Positions 55,461-64,000 of a stretch of DNA of 64,000 nucleotides are shown one piece after another. Numbering within the stretch: the stretch's first letter is position 1; each line of letters opens with the position of its first letter. Made by a program: the position numbers and the translations under genes. Source of the DNA: Rheinheimera pleomorphica (GTDB lineage: Bacteria > Pseudomonadota > Gammaproteobacteria > Enterobacterales > Alteromonadaceae); contig NZ_SIRR01000008.1 in assembly GCF_011634895.1 (NCBI RefSeq), forward strand, positions 372,001 to 436,000, given 5' to 3'. The notes under the pieces were generated by a model. The model had not been told where the DNA came from and did not search any database. It saw only the letters and a list, made by a program, of their open reading frames with translations.

Positions 55461-56407
55461 GCTCCCCCCTGTAGTGCCTGATTGTGAAAAAACACACTGC
55501 TGCTTAGTAATAAACGCCGGTAGTTGTCGGCTGGCGCCACAAACAGCTGGCTACCCATTTCGTACTGTTGCTGGTTGATGTAATTCGGATCAGCTTGGCG
55601 CGCGCGCAGCAGTATGTGATAGCGAATACTGATAATGCGGCTGCTTTGTTGCTGCCATAGCTCAGGCAACATCTGCGCAGTAGACAACATATAGTCCAAC
55701 TGGCCATCAGAATTGCTGTCAATACCAAACTCAAAGTGCAGCCGCTCTACCCCGTCTAAAATAGAGTCGGTACTAATTTGCGCCACACCGGCAGCATTAC
55801 GGCTTAACCTTTTACGCATTAATACCGGCAGCGTCTGCCCCAGCAGCTGTTGTTGCTGCAGGTAAAACACCAGGTGCTGATAGGGCCAATAATCACGCTC
55901 AGTGCTCAGTTTTGCACTGTTACTGTCAACAAAGCGGCTAAGCTGCCAGTCTGTTTCGAAGTAGAAGCGGTTATCTCTGAACTGTGCCGGTAATGTTGGT
56001 TGGCCAATTAAGCGCTTTAGCTGCAATATTTCACTGCCGGCAATGGCGTTGGGCGCACAATTCAGCTGTAAACTGGCGTAAAGGGTCACAAAAGCTTTAC
56101 CACTGGCCGGAAAACTGCCGCTGTCCAGCACGCTATCGGCGCAGTCTGCCACGGGTGCCGCCGGCAGTACTGAGGTCACCGCTGTTGTGGGTGCTGCCCG
56201 GCCGCCCCAAAAGCCGATATTTGTCAATTCCCGCTGAAACAGGCTGCTGATCAGCTGGGCATTTTGCTGTAATTCTGCCAGTTGCTGGGTTTGCCGGGCA
56301 GACCGGCTCAGGCTGCTAAAGGCGGTCAGCGCCATGCTGATGATCATCAGCGACAACAGCATGGCAATCATAAGTTCTGACAGGCTAAAACCTGCGGTAT
56401 TACGCAT
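55457..56407 (-). CDS. PilW-like minor pilin (block A)
   Basis: 316 residues, prepilin signal TAGFSLSELMIAMLLSLMII. Core motifs shared with the block B PilW: LDSGSFPASG, SEILQLKR, WPYQHLVFY, DGVERLHFEFG and DSNSDGQLD (a possible calcium loop), ending YRRLLLSSSVF. PilW primes type IV pilus assembly with PilV, PilX and PilY1. It overlaps pilX. Confidence 0.85.
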   Translation of the reverse strand: MRNTAGFSLSELMIAMLLSLMIISMALTAFSSLSRSARQTQQLAELQQNAQLISSLFQRELTNIGFWGGRAAPTTAVTSVLPAAPVADCADSVLDSGSFPASGKAFVTLYASLQLNCAPNAIAGSEILQLKRLIGQPTLPAQFRDNRFYFETDWQLSRFVDSNSAKLSTERDYWPYQHLVFYLQQQQLLGQTLPVLMRKRLSRNAAGVAQISTDSILDGVERLHFEFGIDSNSDGQLDYMLSTAQMLPELWQQQSSRIISIRYHILLRARQADPNYINQQQYEMGSQLFVAPADNYRRLLLSSSVFFHNQALQGGA

Positions 56408-56412
56408 CAGAC

Positions 56413-56901
56413 TTACCCCCGGTTGGCTGTTATCGCCAGACCGGCTCTGTCAGCGCCACTTTGGCAGCCGGTCATTTGTGCGGGCTGCTGCGCCAGCCGG
56501 CGCTGCCAGGCCATCGTTAGCTGTATCGTCGCCCCCTGCGGCGTAACACAGACTGCAGCGTCGTTTAAGCCTCCGGAGGGATGCTGCAAACGCAGCAATA
56601 AATGATTTAATTGAATGGCATTGATTTGTTCGGCAGAACAGCTGACTGGCGGTAAACAAGCGAACAAGCCGGGACCTTCAGTAAAAACGGTGACTTCACT
56701 CAGTAGCGGTAGCAGCGCCCGGTTCGCCGACAATTCGCTAACGACACTGTTACTCAGTGCGACAGCCTGCGTGCGTTGCAAGGCGTCCTGCACCTGTTTT
56801 ATCGCCAGCGTCTGGCCTGCCAGCACGCCAAGCAACCCCAGTTTTAAAATTAACAAGCTAACCAGCGCTTCGACCAGACTGAATCCATGTTGTAACTGCA
56901 T
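56413..56901 (-). CDS. PilV-like minor pilin (block A)
   Basis: 162 residues, first gene of the block A operon. Prepilin signal QHGFSLVEALVSLLILKLG and the PilV-type continuation GLLGVLAGQTLAIKQVQDA. Cys residues at LFACLPPVSC and AAVCVTP. Its paralogue in block B is at 63319. A perfect palindrome lies 12 bp upstream. Confidence 0.85.
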   Translation of the reverse strand: MQLQHGFSLVEALVSLLILKLGLLGVLAGQTLAIKQVQDALQRTQAVALSNSVVSELSANRALLPLLSEVTVFTEGPGLFACLPPVSCSAEQINAIQLNHLLLRLQHPSGGLNDAAVCVTPQGATIQLTMAWQRRLAQQPAQMTGCQSGADRAGLAITANRG

Positions 56902-56912
56902 ATCCGTATGCC

Positions 56913-56959
56913 AAAGTTAATTTATTTAACTTTAAAATTACAACAATATTTCAATTGTT
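56913..56959. promoter_or_regulatory. Two palindromes between the minor-pilin blocks
   Basis: AAAGTTAA-TTTAT-TTAACTTT (56913-56933) and AACAAT-ATTTCA-ATTGTT (56942-56959) are perfect inverted repeats in a 191-bp AT-rich divergent region between the block A pilV (starting 12 bp away) and the block B fimT. They could be operators. The remainder, up to 57092, shows no clear feature. Confidence 0.4.
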
Positions 56960-57092
56960 CAAATTAAAAACAAATAAAAAATAAAGAAGCTTATAAATTA
57001 CTGTTTTTAAAGGTTAATTTAATGTGTGAATCTGAGCATAGCCTCTGCTACACTGCAGAGTGTGTTGATGTAAACCAGTAAGAGAGTAGTAA

Positions 57093-57593
57093 ATGCGCCG
57101 AGGCTCAGGATTTACCTTATTAGAACTGATGGTAGTAGTAGCGATAGTGGCTATTTTGGCAGGTGTGGGTATTCCGGCGATGAATAACTTGCTGGAAAAC
57201 TCCCGGGCTGAAGCCAGACTGACTGAATTATCCCGTATGTTTGCTTTTGCCCGCTCCCACGCCGCTTCTACTAAATCGCCGGTCACCATTTGTCCATTGG
57301 AAAACGGCGTTTGCACGGCAAACTGGCAAGGCCAGATCAGTGTATTTAACGACCCGAACAATAACCGCCAGTTAGACGCTAACGAAACCGTACTGCGGGT
57401 AACAGAGCCAGCAGCGGCAAATGACACTATTAATTTTGCTATCGCCGGTGTTAGTTTTGCCGCGAATGGCACCGCCAGTGCTAACGGCATGATGTCATAT
57501 TGCCCGTCAGGTCAAGCAAACCGTGGGGCTCAGTTAACTTTACTGCAATCTGGCCGTTCCAGAGTAAGTAAACAAGGCATGGTTTGCCCTTAA
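57093..57593 (+). CDS. GspH/FimT-type minor pseudopilin (block B)
   Basis: 166 residues. Prepilin signal GSGFTLLELMVVVAIVAILAG; GspH-type core ICPLENGVCTANWQGQ, DPNNNRQLDANE (possible calcium loop) and GMVCP end. GAGAG lies upstream of the ATG. Positioned relative to the block B operon exactly as its paralogue at 53118 is to block A. Confidence 0.9.
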   Translation: MRRGSGFTLLELMVVVAIVAILAGVGIPAMNNLLENSRAEARLTELSRMFAFARSHAASTKSPVTICPLENGVCTANWQGQISVFNDPNNNRQLDANETVLRVTEPAAANDTINFAIAGVSFAANGTASANGMMSYCPSGQANRGAQLTLLQSGRSRVSKQGMVCP

Positions 57594-57611
57594 CTACATA
57601 CTGCAGGTAGC

Positions 57612-57638
57612 AAAAATGCCGGCTAGCCGGCATTTTTT
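57612..57638. terminator. Bidirectional terminator after fimT (block B)
   Basis: AAAAATGCCGG-CTAG-CCGGCATTTTT, an 11-bp perfect stem flanked by A and T runs. It serves fimT (+) and the small secreted-protein gene (-). Confidence 0.92.
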
Positions 57639-57658
57639 ATTTTTAGTTTTGGCGCAAT

Positions 57659-57982
57659 TTAACGTAGCGTATTACGGTCTAACTCACGGGCGGTTGCCTT
57701 GCTAAAATCCGCATCACGTTCCACACATTCGTGCACTTTGGTAATAGCCAAACGCTTGCCTTTCTCCACTGCGACCTGCTCGCCTTGTAATAAACGCTGC
57801 AGGTTGCCATTCTGATTCTTCGGTTGACGACGATAGTCACGTATGACTTCACGTTTATCTGCCAGCGTTAAATGGCATTTGTAGCTATAAAGCTGTGCTT
57901 TGTCGTTTGCTTTACTCTGTTGCGCCTGTACGGTTAATGGCAACAATAGGCTAATGCCTAATACCCATAACAGCTGTTTCAT
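57659..57982 (-). CDS. Small periplasmic protein, TapY2-like
   Basis: 107 residues from ATG at 57982, with GGAG 5 nt upstream and only 1 bp from the pilE stop, so it is the last gene of the block B operon. Signal peptide LLWVLGISLLLPLTVQA. The mature part has YKCHLTLADKREVI, a Gly-Lys-rich loop (EKGKRLAITKVHECV) and the end ARELDRNTLR. This resembles TapY2-family proteins annotated beside pilus genes in Alteromonadales; that assignment is from memory and tentative. It has no counterpart in block A. Confidence 0.6.
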   Translation of the reverse strand: MKQLLWVLGISLLLPLTVQAQQSKANDKAQLYSYKCHLTLADKREVIRDYRRQPKNQNGNLQRLLQGEQVAVEKGKRLAITKVHECVERDADFSKATARELDRNTLR

Positions 57983-57983
57983 A

Positions 57984-58379
57984 TTATCTCCAGCAATTTT
58001 GTGCTGACGCCGTTCTAGTGCCAGCCTGGTCAATACTCATAGTCACGCAGGCATCTGTCGCCTGCACGCCCTGCCCGGTTGCCGTTAAGGTAAAAGTTCT
58101 GGCGGCTGCAGCCGCCACCTGAACCTGATACAAACCGTTGTCGGTCAGTGTTGTCACCTCCGGGAAACCCAGTTCAGTGAGATCAAGCGCGTAACGGCGG
58201 TTATCGGCAAAAAACTGCTCCTGTAAATTGGCAATACGCACCAATTCATTCATCGCTTCACTGCGGTTACTGCGCTGCACATACTGGGTATAGCTGGGGT
58301 AAGCAATCCCGGCCAGGATGCCGATGATCGCCACCACGATCATCAGCTCAATTAAAGTAATACCGCGTTGTTTAATCAT
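57984..58379 (-). CDS. PilE-type minor pilin (block B)
   Basis: 131 residues, same length as its block A paralogue. Prepilin signal [20 protein letters not shown], then [20 protein letters not shown]. Ile replaces Phe at +1, which is tolerated. Cys pair in DACVTMSID and QNCWR. It lies 15 bp after pilY1. Confidence 0.92.
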   Translation of the reverse strand: MIKQRGITLIELMIVVAIIGILAGIAYPSYTQYVQRSNRSEAMNELVRIANLQEQFFADNRRYALDLTELGFPEVTTLTDNGLYQVQVAAAAARTFTLTATGQGVQATDACVTMSIDQAGTRTASAQNCWR

Positions 58380-58394
58380 AATGTGCTCTTCATG

Positions 58395-61300
58395 TTAATT
58401 CTCATCAATCACCAGATAATGCCGCAGCGTCTTCAGCGTTGCTGCAGGGCCGCAATCTTCTCCTGTACATGGTACTTCTGTTGCGTCCGGCATCAACAAG
58501 GTAAGTTTACCCGGTGGCGTGGCACATTCATCCCCCTGACAATCCGGATCCGGCTCAGCAGGCGGCACTATTACCTCCGGCACATCCGGAATACTTTTAG
58601 TTGTTGTTATACTAATGGTGTTAAAAACTCTAGTGCCATAATTAAGGTTAAAGGCGTAAATACTGCCTGCGCCACCATCAAGTTCACAGGTGTTTTCGTT
58701 TACTTCAACTGAAGGTATATAACTGGTGAAAAACGCTACGCCAGACACGACTACTGCCGGTGACAAAGATTTCTCACCGTTAGACAACTGATAGTACCAG
58801 CCCTCGGTGGCAGACATGTCTTTTTGCAGTTCAAGTTTAGCTTCTGGGGTCGTCCTGGGGGTGGTATCTACCACTTCATACAAATCACTTACCGTTATTG
58901 GCTCAGGTGTAGTATTTACAGTAAATAGCTGGCTAACAGTATTTTTATCCCGCAGCATAAACAGCTTATCCTGCACCCCCTCATACAGTGGATGTGGTCG
59001 GCTACCGCTACCGATAACCACAGCGTCAAAAGGCACTTCTGCTTTTGTGGTTACCGTACTTTGTATACCGTTAACCTCAGTTGTTACTTCAGCAACTTGA
59101 TGCATCAACGCACGCGCCACTACCGGCTCATAGAAGAAACGTCTATCATCCGCAGACGTCGCAGCAGACAAGCTGGCGAATTTAAACAGCGTCCATTTGC
59201 TCATATCAGCACCGACCAGGTCTGCCCGCCAGACATTGCCGCCTGCATCTGAGAAATATAACCGGTCAGCAAAGGCATCATAGTCACTGTCTAAAAAGGA
59301 CACAGCACCAGGTACACTGTGTTCAATACCGTGTTCGGGGCCAAAGGATTTTATCAGTGAGCCTTGCTCCGCATCGACAATAAAAATACCACGGCCGACA
59401 GCGTCCGGCGAAGCAAGAGTAAGACCGTCTTTGTTGGTACTATAACCAGCACCAAATACCAGCACCGGTTTGTCGCCCCGTTCTTTTAAGAAAGTAATCA
59501 CAGGCTTAGACCAGCTCTGGCCCATTTCGCCAAAGCCTGTTGTATTACTGTCGATATGCCACATAAATTTAGGTGCATCAGGGTTAGTGATATCCAGTGC
59601 ATAGTAAGAACTGCCACCTCGGCGTAAGCCGAAAAACAGCCAAACCTTATCATCGCTGCCAATAATGCCATCACCATCTAAATCACGGAAATAGGCAACC
59701 GGAGAACCATCGACCCCATACACCTTAGGATTACCTTTAATATTGGCCCTCAGCTGCGGAATATTTTTTATCAGTTCCTGCGGCATAAAAGCCCAGTTCT
59801 CAGCAATGGTCTCACCACTGTCCTGAAACATATGCATAAAGCCATGGTTAGTACCCAATAAAATACGAATGTCGTCTTTACCGTAGCTTAACACCAATGG
59901 CTTAGAATGCAGCGGGTCGCCCATCAGATCAGGTCGCAAATTAGTAGTAGGGCCGTTATCACCATCGACATCAAAACCACGCGCCCAATCGATATTGGCT
60001 TTCAGTTCCTCCGGTTCAACACCCAGCACGCCATCAGGGATATCAGTAAAATTGTTAGCAGCTAATTCGACTAAAGCATTGCCTTTGTTAACTAAAAACT
60101 GTCGGCTGCCCTGCTTAGCTAACTGCGCAGCAGCACCGCCCTCTTTTACTTTATTACCGTCCGGTGTGGAAGTGTCATTCCAGAATGTGAAGGCGGTGGC
60201 TTTAAAAGAACCCTTATCACCAAGGGCAGGCGCGTCGTTCTTATCGACTAACGTATCACCGTCTAAACGTAGCTTTTTCAGGTTGCCATACCAGCGGGTG
60301 CCGGGCTGCGGTAAAAACATCGCGTAGTACACACTGTCCAGGCTACGGGTACGGTCAAAATTATTACTGGCAACTGACGGAGCAGTAAAGCTGGAGTTCT
60401 CTTGCAAGATACTCGAAAATGTCCGACGTAATGCATCCACTAAATCAGCAGCTTTGCGCGCTGCTACATAATCTCCCCCCCCTTTATTAGCCGCTATTTT
60501 TAATAACTCACCAGCGTTATCAACTGCGTCGTCACCAAAGCCAATAGTGTAAAACCGGGCAATCTGATCACCAGGAATATTCGGGTTAATATCATGTGTA
60601 TGCATCCACTCAGACAACACTGGCAAATAATTCGTCGTGCCGCTATCAAACTTATATGGCGCTGCGCTTGAAAGCGCTTTAATCGCATTATCCGCATTTT
60701 TATCCAGCGTAGGTTCACCGTCCGTTATCATAATGATAAAAACTTCTTCGGTACACTTATCAAAAGGTGACAGATATACGCCGTTAGCCTGGGCCGTCAT
60801 ATCTTGGGGTGGAGTATCACCTTTATAGCTACTTTTATAATCTTTATCATCATCACCATAAACTACCGCCTCACCGGCCAGATAACGCTTCGCCTCCATC
60901 AGGCTTTCGCACAGCGGTGTATTGGTTTCCGCGTCAATTTCCTGCAAGGTGTTTAATAGCTCCAACCGGGCGCTGTCAGTCATGGTACGGATACCATTTA
61001 CAATACGGCCGCCATCTCTATCGCCTTCGTCTGGGAAATTCATATTAAATAGTTCAAGACCAAAATCAACACTAGGAGTTGATAGTAGAAGCTCATTTAT
61101 TGCTTCCTTGGCCACTTCTAAGCGGCTTTTACTTTCAGTGCCAACATCGGATTCTGTCGCATAGTAATAATTGATGTAATTAGCGGTATAGAGTGTAATA
61201 GAGTCACCGCCTTCTAATGCCGAGCTTTGGCTATTGGCTAACTCCCAATCTGTGGTATAGGCTGTGCCGACCAAGTCATTTTTCGCGTTGCCTGAACCGT

Positions 61301-61862
61301 TAATCGGATAACCATTAGAAATCTGGATATTCTTACTGCTATAGGTGCCGTTTTTGGGGTTTTTCCGAATTATATCATCCAGACAATCCACCGGATTATT
61401 GGTATTTAACCCCATCTCTGCGGGTAATGGTTCCCAGGAACCGGTATTGCCCTTTACCTGATACTCGCGCAAGTAGCCGGTGTAATGTCCAACTGTGCGC
61501 AAACGTTCCCAGGCGGTTTCGCAGCCTAATATAGCTTTATTAAAACGGCGGGAATCACTGTGTGAGGTCGGCACCAAACCAACTGAATTATCCACATCGC
61601 TGCCGCGGCTAAAATAAATCGCTTCAGTACTAAATTCTTCGTAGCCCTTGGTCGTATACGTTGTATCCGGGTTATAAGATACTTTCACCTCTTCAACGGC
61701 ACGCATAGAGCCTGAGTTATCAAAAATAATCAGCGCCTTGGCATTTTTGCCCTGCCGATAGCTTTCGTTACCGACATAGATCTCAATATCTTCTGCCAAA
61801 GCAGGGCTGATTGTCACAAAACCAAAAAGTATGCTGACCAGCGAACGGATATGCCATTTCAT
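58395..61862 (-). CDS. pilY1: Type IV pilus tip/biogenesis protein PilY1
   Basis: 1155 residues. Signal peptide ending SPALA; then a von Willebrand A-like domain with the MIDAS motif DNSGS at 48-52 and a further FIIMITDGEPT (the alpha-TDG element). The C-terminal half is the PilY1 beta-propeller with calcium loops DLDGDGIIGSDD and DSDYDAFAD. PilY1 helps pilus extension, acts as adhesin and mechanosensor, and in Pseudomonas feeds c-di-GMP signalling. Gene order V-W-X-Y1-E is the classical one. Confidence 0.95.
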   Translation of the reverse strand: MKWHIRSLVSILFGFVTISPALAEDIEIYVGNESYRQGKNAKALIIFDNSGSMRAVEEVKVSYNPDTTYTTKGYEEFSTEAIYFSRGSDVDNSVGLVPTSHSDSRRFNKAILGCETAWERLRTVGHYTGYLREYQVKGNTGSWEPLPAEMGLNTNNPVDCLDDIIRKNPKNGTYSSKNIQISNGYPINGSGNAKNDLVGTAYTTDWELANSQSSALEGGDSITLYTANYINYYYATESDVGTESKSRLEVAKEAINELLLSTPSVDFGLELFNMNFPDEGDRDGGRIVNGIRTMTDSARLELLNTLQEIDAETNTPLCESLMEAKRYLAGEAVVYGDDDKDYKSSYKGDTPPQDMTAQANGVYLSPFDKCTEEVFIIMITDGEPTLDKNADNAIKALSSAAPYKFDSGTTNYLPVLSEWMHTHDINPNIPGDQIARFYTIGFGDDAVDNAGELLKIAANKGGGDYVAARKAADLVDALRRTFSSILQENSSFTAPSVASNNFDRTRSLDSVYYAMFLPQPGTRWYGNLKKLRLDGDTLVDKNDAPALGDKGSFKATAFTFWNDTSTPDGNKVKEGGAAAQLAKQGSRQFLVNKGNALVELAANNFTDIPDGVLGVEPEELKANIDWARGFDVDGDNGPTTNLRPDLMGDPLHSKPLVLSYGKDDIRILLGTNHGFMHMFQDSGETIAENWAFMPQELIKNIPQLRANIKGNPKVYGVDGSPVAYFRDLDGDGIIGSDDKVWLFFGLRRGGSSYYALDITNPDAPKFMWHIDSNTTGFGEMGQSWSKPVITFLKERGDKPVLVFGAGYSTNKDGLTLASPDAVGRGIFIVDAEQGSLIKSFGPEHGIEHSVPGAVSFLDSDYDAFADRLYFSDAGGNVWRADLVGADMSKWTLFKFASLSAATSADDRRFFYEPVVARALMHQVAEVTTEVNGIQSTVTTKAEVPFDAVVIGSGSRPHPLYEGVQDKLFMLRDKNTVSQLFTVNTTPEPITVSDLYEVVDTTPRTTPEAKLELQKDMSATEGWYYQLSNGEKSLSPAVVVSGVAFFTSYIPSVEVNENTCELDGGAGSIYAFNLNYGTRVFNTISITTTKSIPDVPEVIVPPAEPDPDCQGDECATPPGKLTLLMPDATEVPCTGEDCGPAATLKTLRHYLVIDEN

Positions 61863-61876
61863 TTTTGTGTCCTCAA

Positions 61877-62335
61877 TTAATTCACCAGCTGCTGCGAGAC
61901 AACAGACGTAATTCGGATAGTTTGCCCTACCTCACCATAATTGGTTGCAGTGGTAACACGATGATAATTGCAACTACTGCTGCTACTGGCAGAAAAGGCG
62001 GGCGGGCACGTTGTCGGCTCCGGCAGGGCCGAATACACCACTATATTGCCGGCAGTATTTGGTTGGGTTTCTCGCGCCGGTAAACTTTGCCCCAGAGGAA
62101 TACGCAAAGCAAATTGGTTTTGCCCACCACCAACCTGGTTAATCTCACGGCTATAAGCCTCATCATGGGCACCACGGGCTTCATTCATGGCCAGCTCAGC
62201 CTCCTGAGCAGATGACATCATTTTGTTATCGACGCCCGAGCTAACCAGCAAAGCAACGGCGACACCCGTTACCGCAATCAGCATGATCAGCGCCACTACC
62301 AACACCATACCTTTCTGTCTACGATGGTTAAACAT
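61877..62335 (-). CDS. PilX-like minor pilin (block B)
   Basis: 152 residues. N-terminus RRQKGMVLVVALIMLIAVTGVAV is the PilX signal, followed by EAELAMNEARGAHDEA. Cys pair in TTCPPAF and SSCNYH. Counterpart of the gene at 55080 in block A. 14 bp before pilY1. Confidence 0.88.
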   Translation of the reverse strand: MFNHRRQKGMVLVVALIMLIAVTGVAVALLVSSGVDNKMMSSAQEAELAMNEARGAHDEAYSREINQVGGGQNQFALRIPLGQSLPARETQPNTAGNIVVYSALPEPTTCPPAFSASSSSSCNYHRVTTATNYGEVGQTIRITSVVSQQLVN

Positions 62336-62347
62336 TGGATTTACCTC

Positions 62348-63328
62348 TTATCTGCGATTCGTGATATGTACTGTGCTTGAAAACAGCATCCGACGAAAAT
62401 TGTCATTGGGTGTAAACAGCACGCCATCACCCAGATCATAACTATTGGTATTCTGATAATCATTATCGGGCCGGCTTGCCCGCACTAACACATTAACCCT
62501 CACCGCCATCACTTTGGTATCGGCTTGCCATAGCGCTGCCGGCATATTATTGGCGTCGAGATAACCATCAATTTGATTATCGCTGTTCATATCGGCGCCA
62601 AAAGCAAAACGAATGCGTTCAATACCATCCAGTAGCATGGCCCTTTGCATTTGCGGCCCATTGTTATTAATCAGTTCCATTCGTGCCAGTACCGGCACAG
62701 CAATGCCATCAACGTTTTCGGTGGTAACAAAATACACATGATGACGGTAAGGCCAGATTTCAGCCTGCGCTATACCCAGTGGCCCGGCATTACCGGCAAA
62801 AATGTTGCCCTCACTGGCACTGGCCTCCAGGTAAAACTGGCTGGCATCAAGCGCGCCGACAGGTAGCGGATCAGGTAAAGCAGGGCCTGTTGCTCTTTTG
62901 ATTTGCAAAATATCACTGTTAGCTACAGCATTATTTACACAACCTATGGCACCGCCGGCAACGGCCAAGGTACGCCCCCAGATCACCGGAAACTCACCTA
63001 AGCCATTTTGCGGGAAGCTACCGCCGTTAAGCCCAGCATTGCAGTCAGCGGCAAAAGGCGCCGGTGCGATAACATTAGTATTAAACGTGCGCAACATACC
63101 GCGAAACCCGGCTTGCTGAATATCCGTTGTCAGCAATGATAGCGCCATGCGGCCATTTTGCTGCATTTCAGACAACGCTATCGTTTCGGCTGTAGTGGTT
63201 CGCATTGCCAGATAAGCTACCGTGACGCCACCGAGCAAAAATACGCCAATCGCCATCGATATCATTAATTCCATCAATGTCATACCGACTTGTTTAAAGT
63301 TTCGCATCGCTGTAATCCTTATCGCCAA
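62348..63328 (-). CDS. PilW-like minor pilin (block B)
   Basis: 326 residues. Prepilin signal QVGMTLMELMISMAIGVFLL; shared core with block A PilW: LNGGSFPQNG, SDILQIKRATG, WPYRHHVYF, DGIERIRFAFGAD and MNSDNQIDG, ending FRRMLFSSTVH. It overlaps pilV by 10 bp. Confidence 0.92.
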   Translation of the reverse strand: MAIRITAMRNFKQVGMTLMELMISMAIGVFLLGGVTVAYLAMRTTTAETIALSEMQQNGRMALSLLTTDIQQAGFRGMLRTFNTNVIAPAPFAADCNAGLNGGSFPQNGLGEFPVIWGRTLAVAGGAIGCVNNAVANSDILQIKRATGPALPDPLPVGALDASQFYLEASASEGNIFAGNAGPLGIAQAEIWPYRHHVYFVTTENVDGIAVPVLARMELINNNGPQMQRAMLLDGIERIRFAFGADMNSDNQIDGYLDANNMPAALWQADTKVMAVRVNVLVRASRPDNDYQNTNSYDLGDGVLFTPNDNFRRMLFSSTVHITNRR

Positions 63329-63867
63329 ATAAATGTCGTAACCACGACCTGACGCCGCTCGTCACTCTCTACACCACAACCATCTTCTCCGGTTGTCACT
63401 GCCGCGTCACGGATAGCGTCACGTCCCAGCCAGGATATTGTCACGGTAAGGTCACCATTCGCGTTGAAATTAACGCAACCGGTCGCATCTGAGATGCCCC
63501 CTGCATTGCCGGCTTGCTGTGTAACATCAGCGCCTAATAAGCGCTGATCCCACTCAAAGCGGTCGTTTAATGCAATTTGCGCCGCGGTACAATTTGCCGC
63601 TTGTGTCTGGCAACGCGGATTCGGCATCGCGATATTACCGGCACCATAATCATTGCCGTTGTAATTGATGGCCACAGTACTGTTGGCCCGAATGCGGTCA
63701 ATAACATCATTGGCCATCGCCAGGGCCTGAGCGCGCTGGGTTGCATCAAAACTGTTACGCTTGGCCACCGCCTGCATCGCCACGGTGCCGATAAGACCAG
63801 TCGCCAGAATAAAAAAAGCGACCAGTACCTCAACAAAAGAAAAACCTGACTGGTGTCGTCTCATCAT
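63319..63867 (-). CDS. PilV-like minor pilin (block B)
   Basis: 182 residues from ATG at 63867 (MMRRHQSGFSFVEVLVAFF), with AGGA 9 nt upstream; the adjacent ATG at 63864 is also possible, and the longer frame upstream is not conserved. Continuation ILATGLIGTVAMQAVAKRNSFDATQ is split around the PilV signature. First gene of the block B operon. The 133 bp from 63868 to the window end hold its promoter region; a 6-bp inverted repeat TAGCGC/GCGCTA is at 63892-63921. Confidence 0.9.
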   Translation of the reverse strand: MMRRHQSGFSFVEVLVAFFILATGLIGTVAMQAVAKRNSFDATQRAQALAMANDVIDRIRANSTVAINYNGNDYGAGNIAMPNPRCQTQAANCTAAQIALNDRFEWDQRLLGADVTQQAGNAGGISDATGCVNFNANGDLTVTISWLGRDAIRDAAVTTGEDGCGVESDERRQVVVTTFIWR

Positions 63868-64000
63868 TATTTTTGTTCCTGCACTTCTAACTAGCGCATT
63901 CAAACTTTTTCCATAGCGCTAACATAAAACAGTGGCAGGCAAAAGCAATAGCTGGATTGATAAGCGGCAAGTTTCGCCGATAAACGGTCAGCCCAGCTGT

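Overview
The window looks like chromosomal DNA of an aquatic gammaproteobacterium of the Rheinheimera / Arsukibacterium / Alishewanella kind. This is an inference from protein style and gene order: dnaK-dnaJ beside dapB and carA, hrcA-grpE facing nadK-recN-bamE, ratB-ratA facing smpB-ssrA, and PilV-W-X-Y1-E minor-pilin operons. I see no insertion sequence, prophage, CRISPR array, tRNA or rRNA gene. The only stable RNA gene recognised is tmRNA, which encodes the tag ANDETYAIAA. Genes are very tightly packed, with many 1-14 bp overlaps even between convergent genes.

Region 1 (1-14.3 kb). It holds carA (partial, TTG start), dapB, a YqhD-type alcohol dehydrogenase, a transporter-acyltransferase fusion and an NhaC-type antiporter. 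Next comes a four-gene overlapping cassette: a Tat-signal protein, a small ORF, an HprK-related kinase A and a nucleotidyltransferase. It is followed by an M48 lipoprotein protease, dnaJ and dnaK (textbook sigma-32 promoter), then divergent luxS.

Region 2 (14.3-26.9 kb) is a 12.6 kb minus-strand signalling operon. In transcription order it encodes an RsbQ-like alpha/beta hydrolase, a PAS histidine kinase broken by a single in-frame amber codon, a Cache/PAS hybrid kinase with two C-terminal receivers, a lone receiver, two more PAS histidine kinases, and an Hpt-REC-REC-GGDEF diguanylate cyclase. The layout suggests that several sensory inputs feed a phosphorelay ending in cyclic-di-GMP.

Region 3 (27-37.8 kb) is mostly housekeeping: a D-lactate dehydrogenase-type FAD/Fe-S protein, grpE and hrcA (each with a sigma-32 promoter), nadK, recN (LexA box), bamE, ratA/ratB, smpB, ssrA, and an ohr/ohrR pair flanking a perfect palindrome.

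Region 4 (38-53 kb). It holds an orphan exosortase-associated acyltransferase, a YdjM-like membrane hydrolase, a DUF1543 protein and a GAF histidine kinase. A zinc-uptake-like set follows (ABC permease, ATPase, DUF3299, histidine-rich DUF2796), then a three-gene operon of three different photolyase/cryptochrome families, an M28 peptidase, a transglutaminase/TPR lipoprotein, glnB and nadE.

Region 5 (53-64 kb) contains two paralogous minor-pilin blocks in tandem. Each has a plus-strand FimT/GspH gene facing a minus-strand pilV-pilW-pilX-pilY-pilE operon. Block B has a full 1155-residue PilY1; block A has a 356-residue version that keeps only the C-terminal propeller region.
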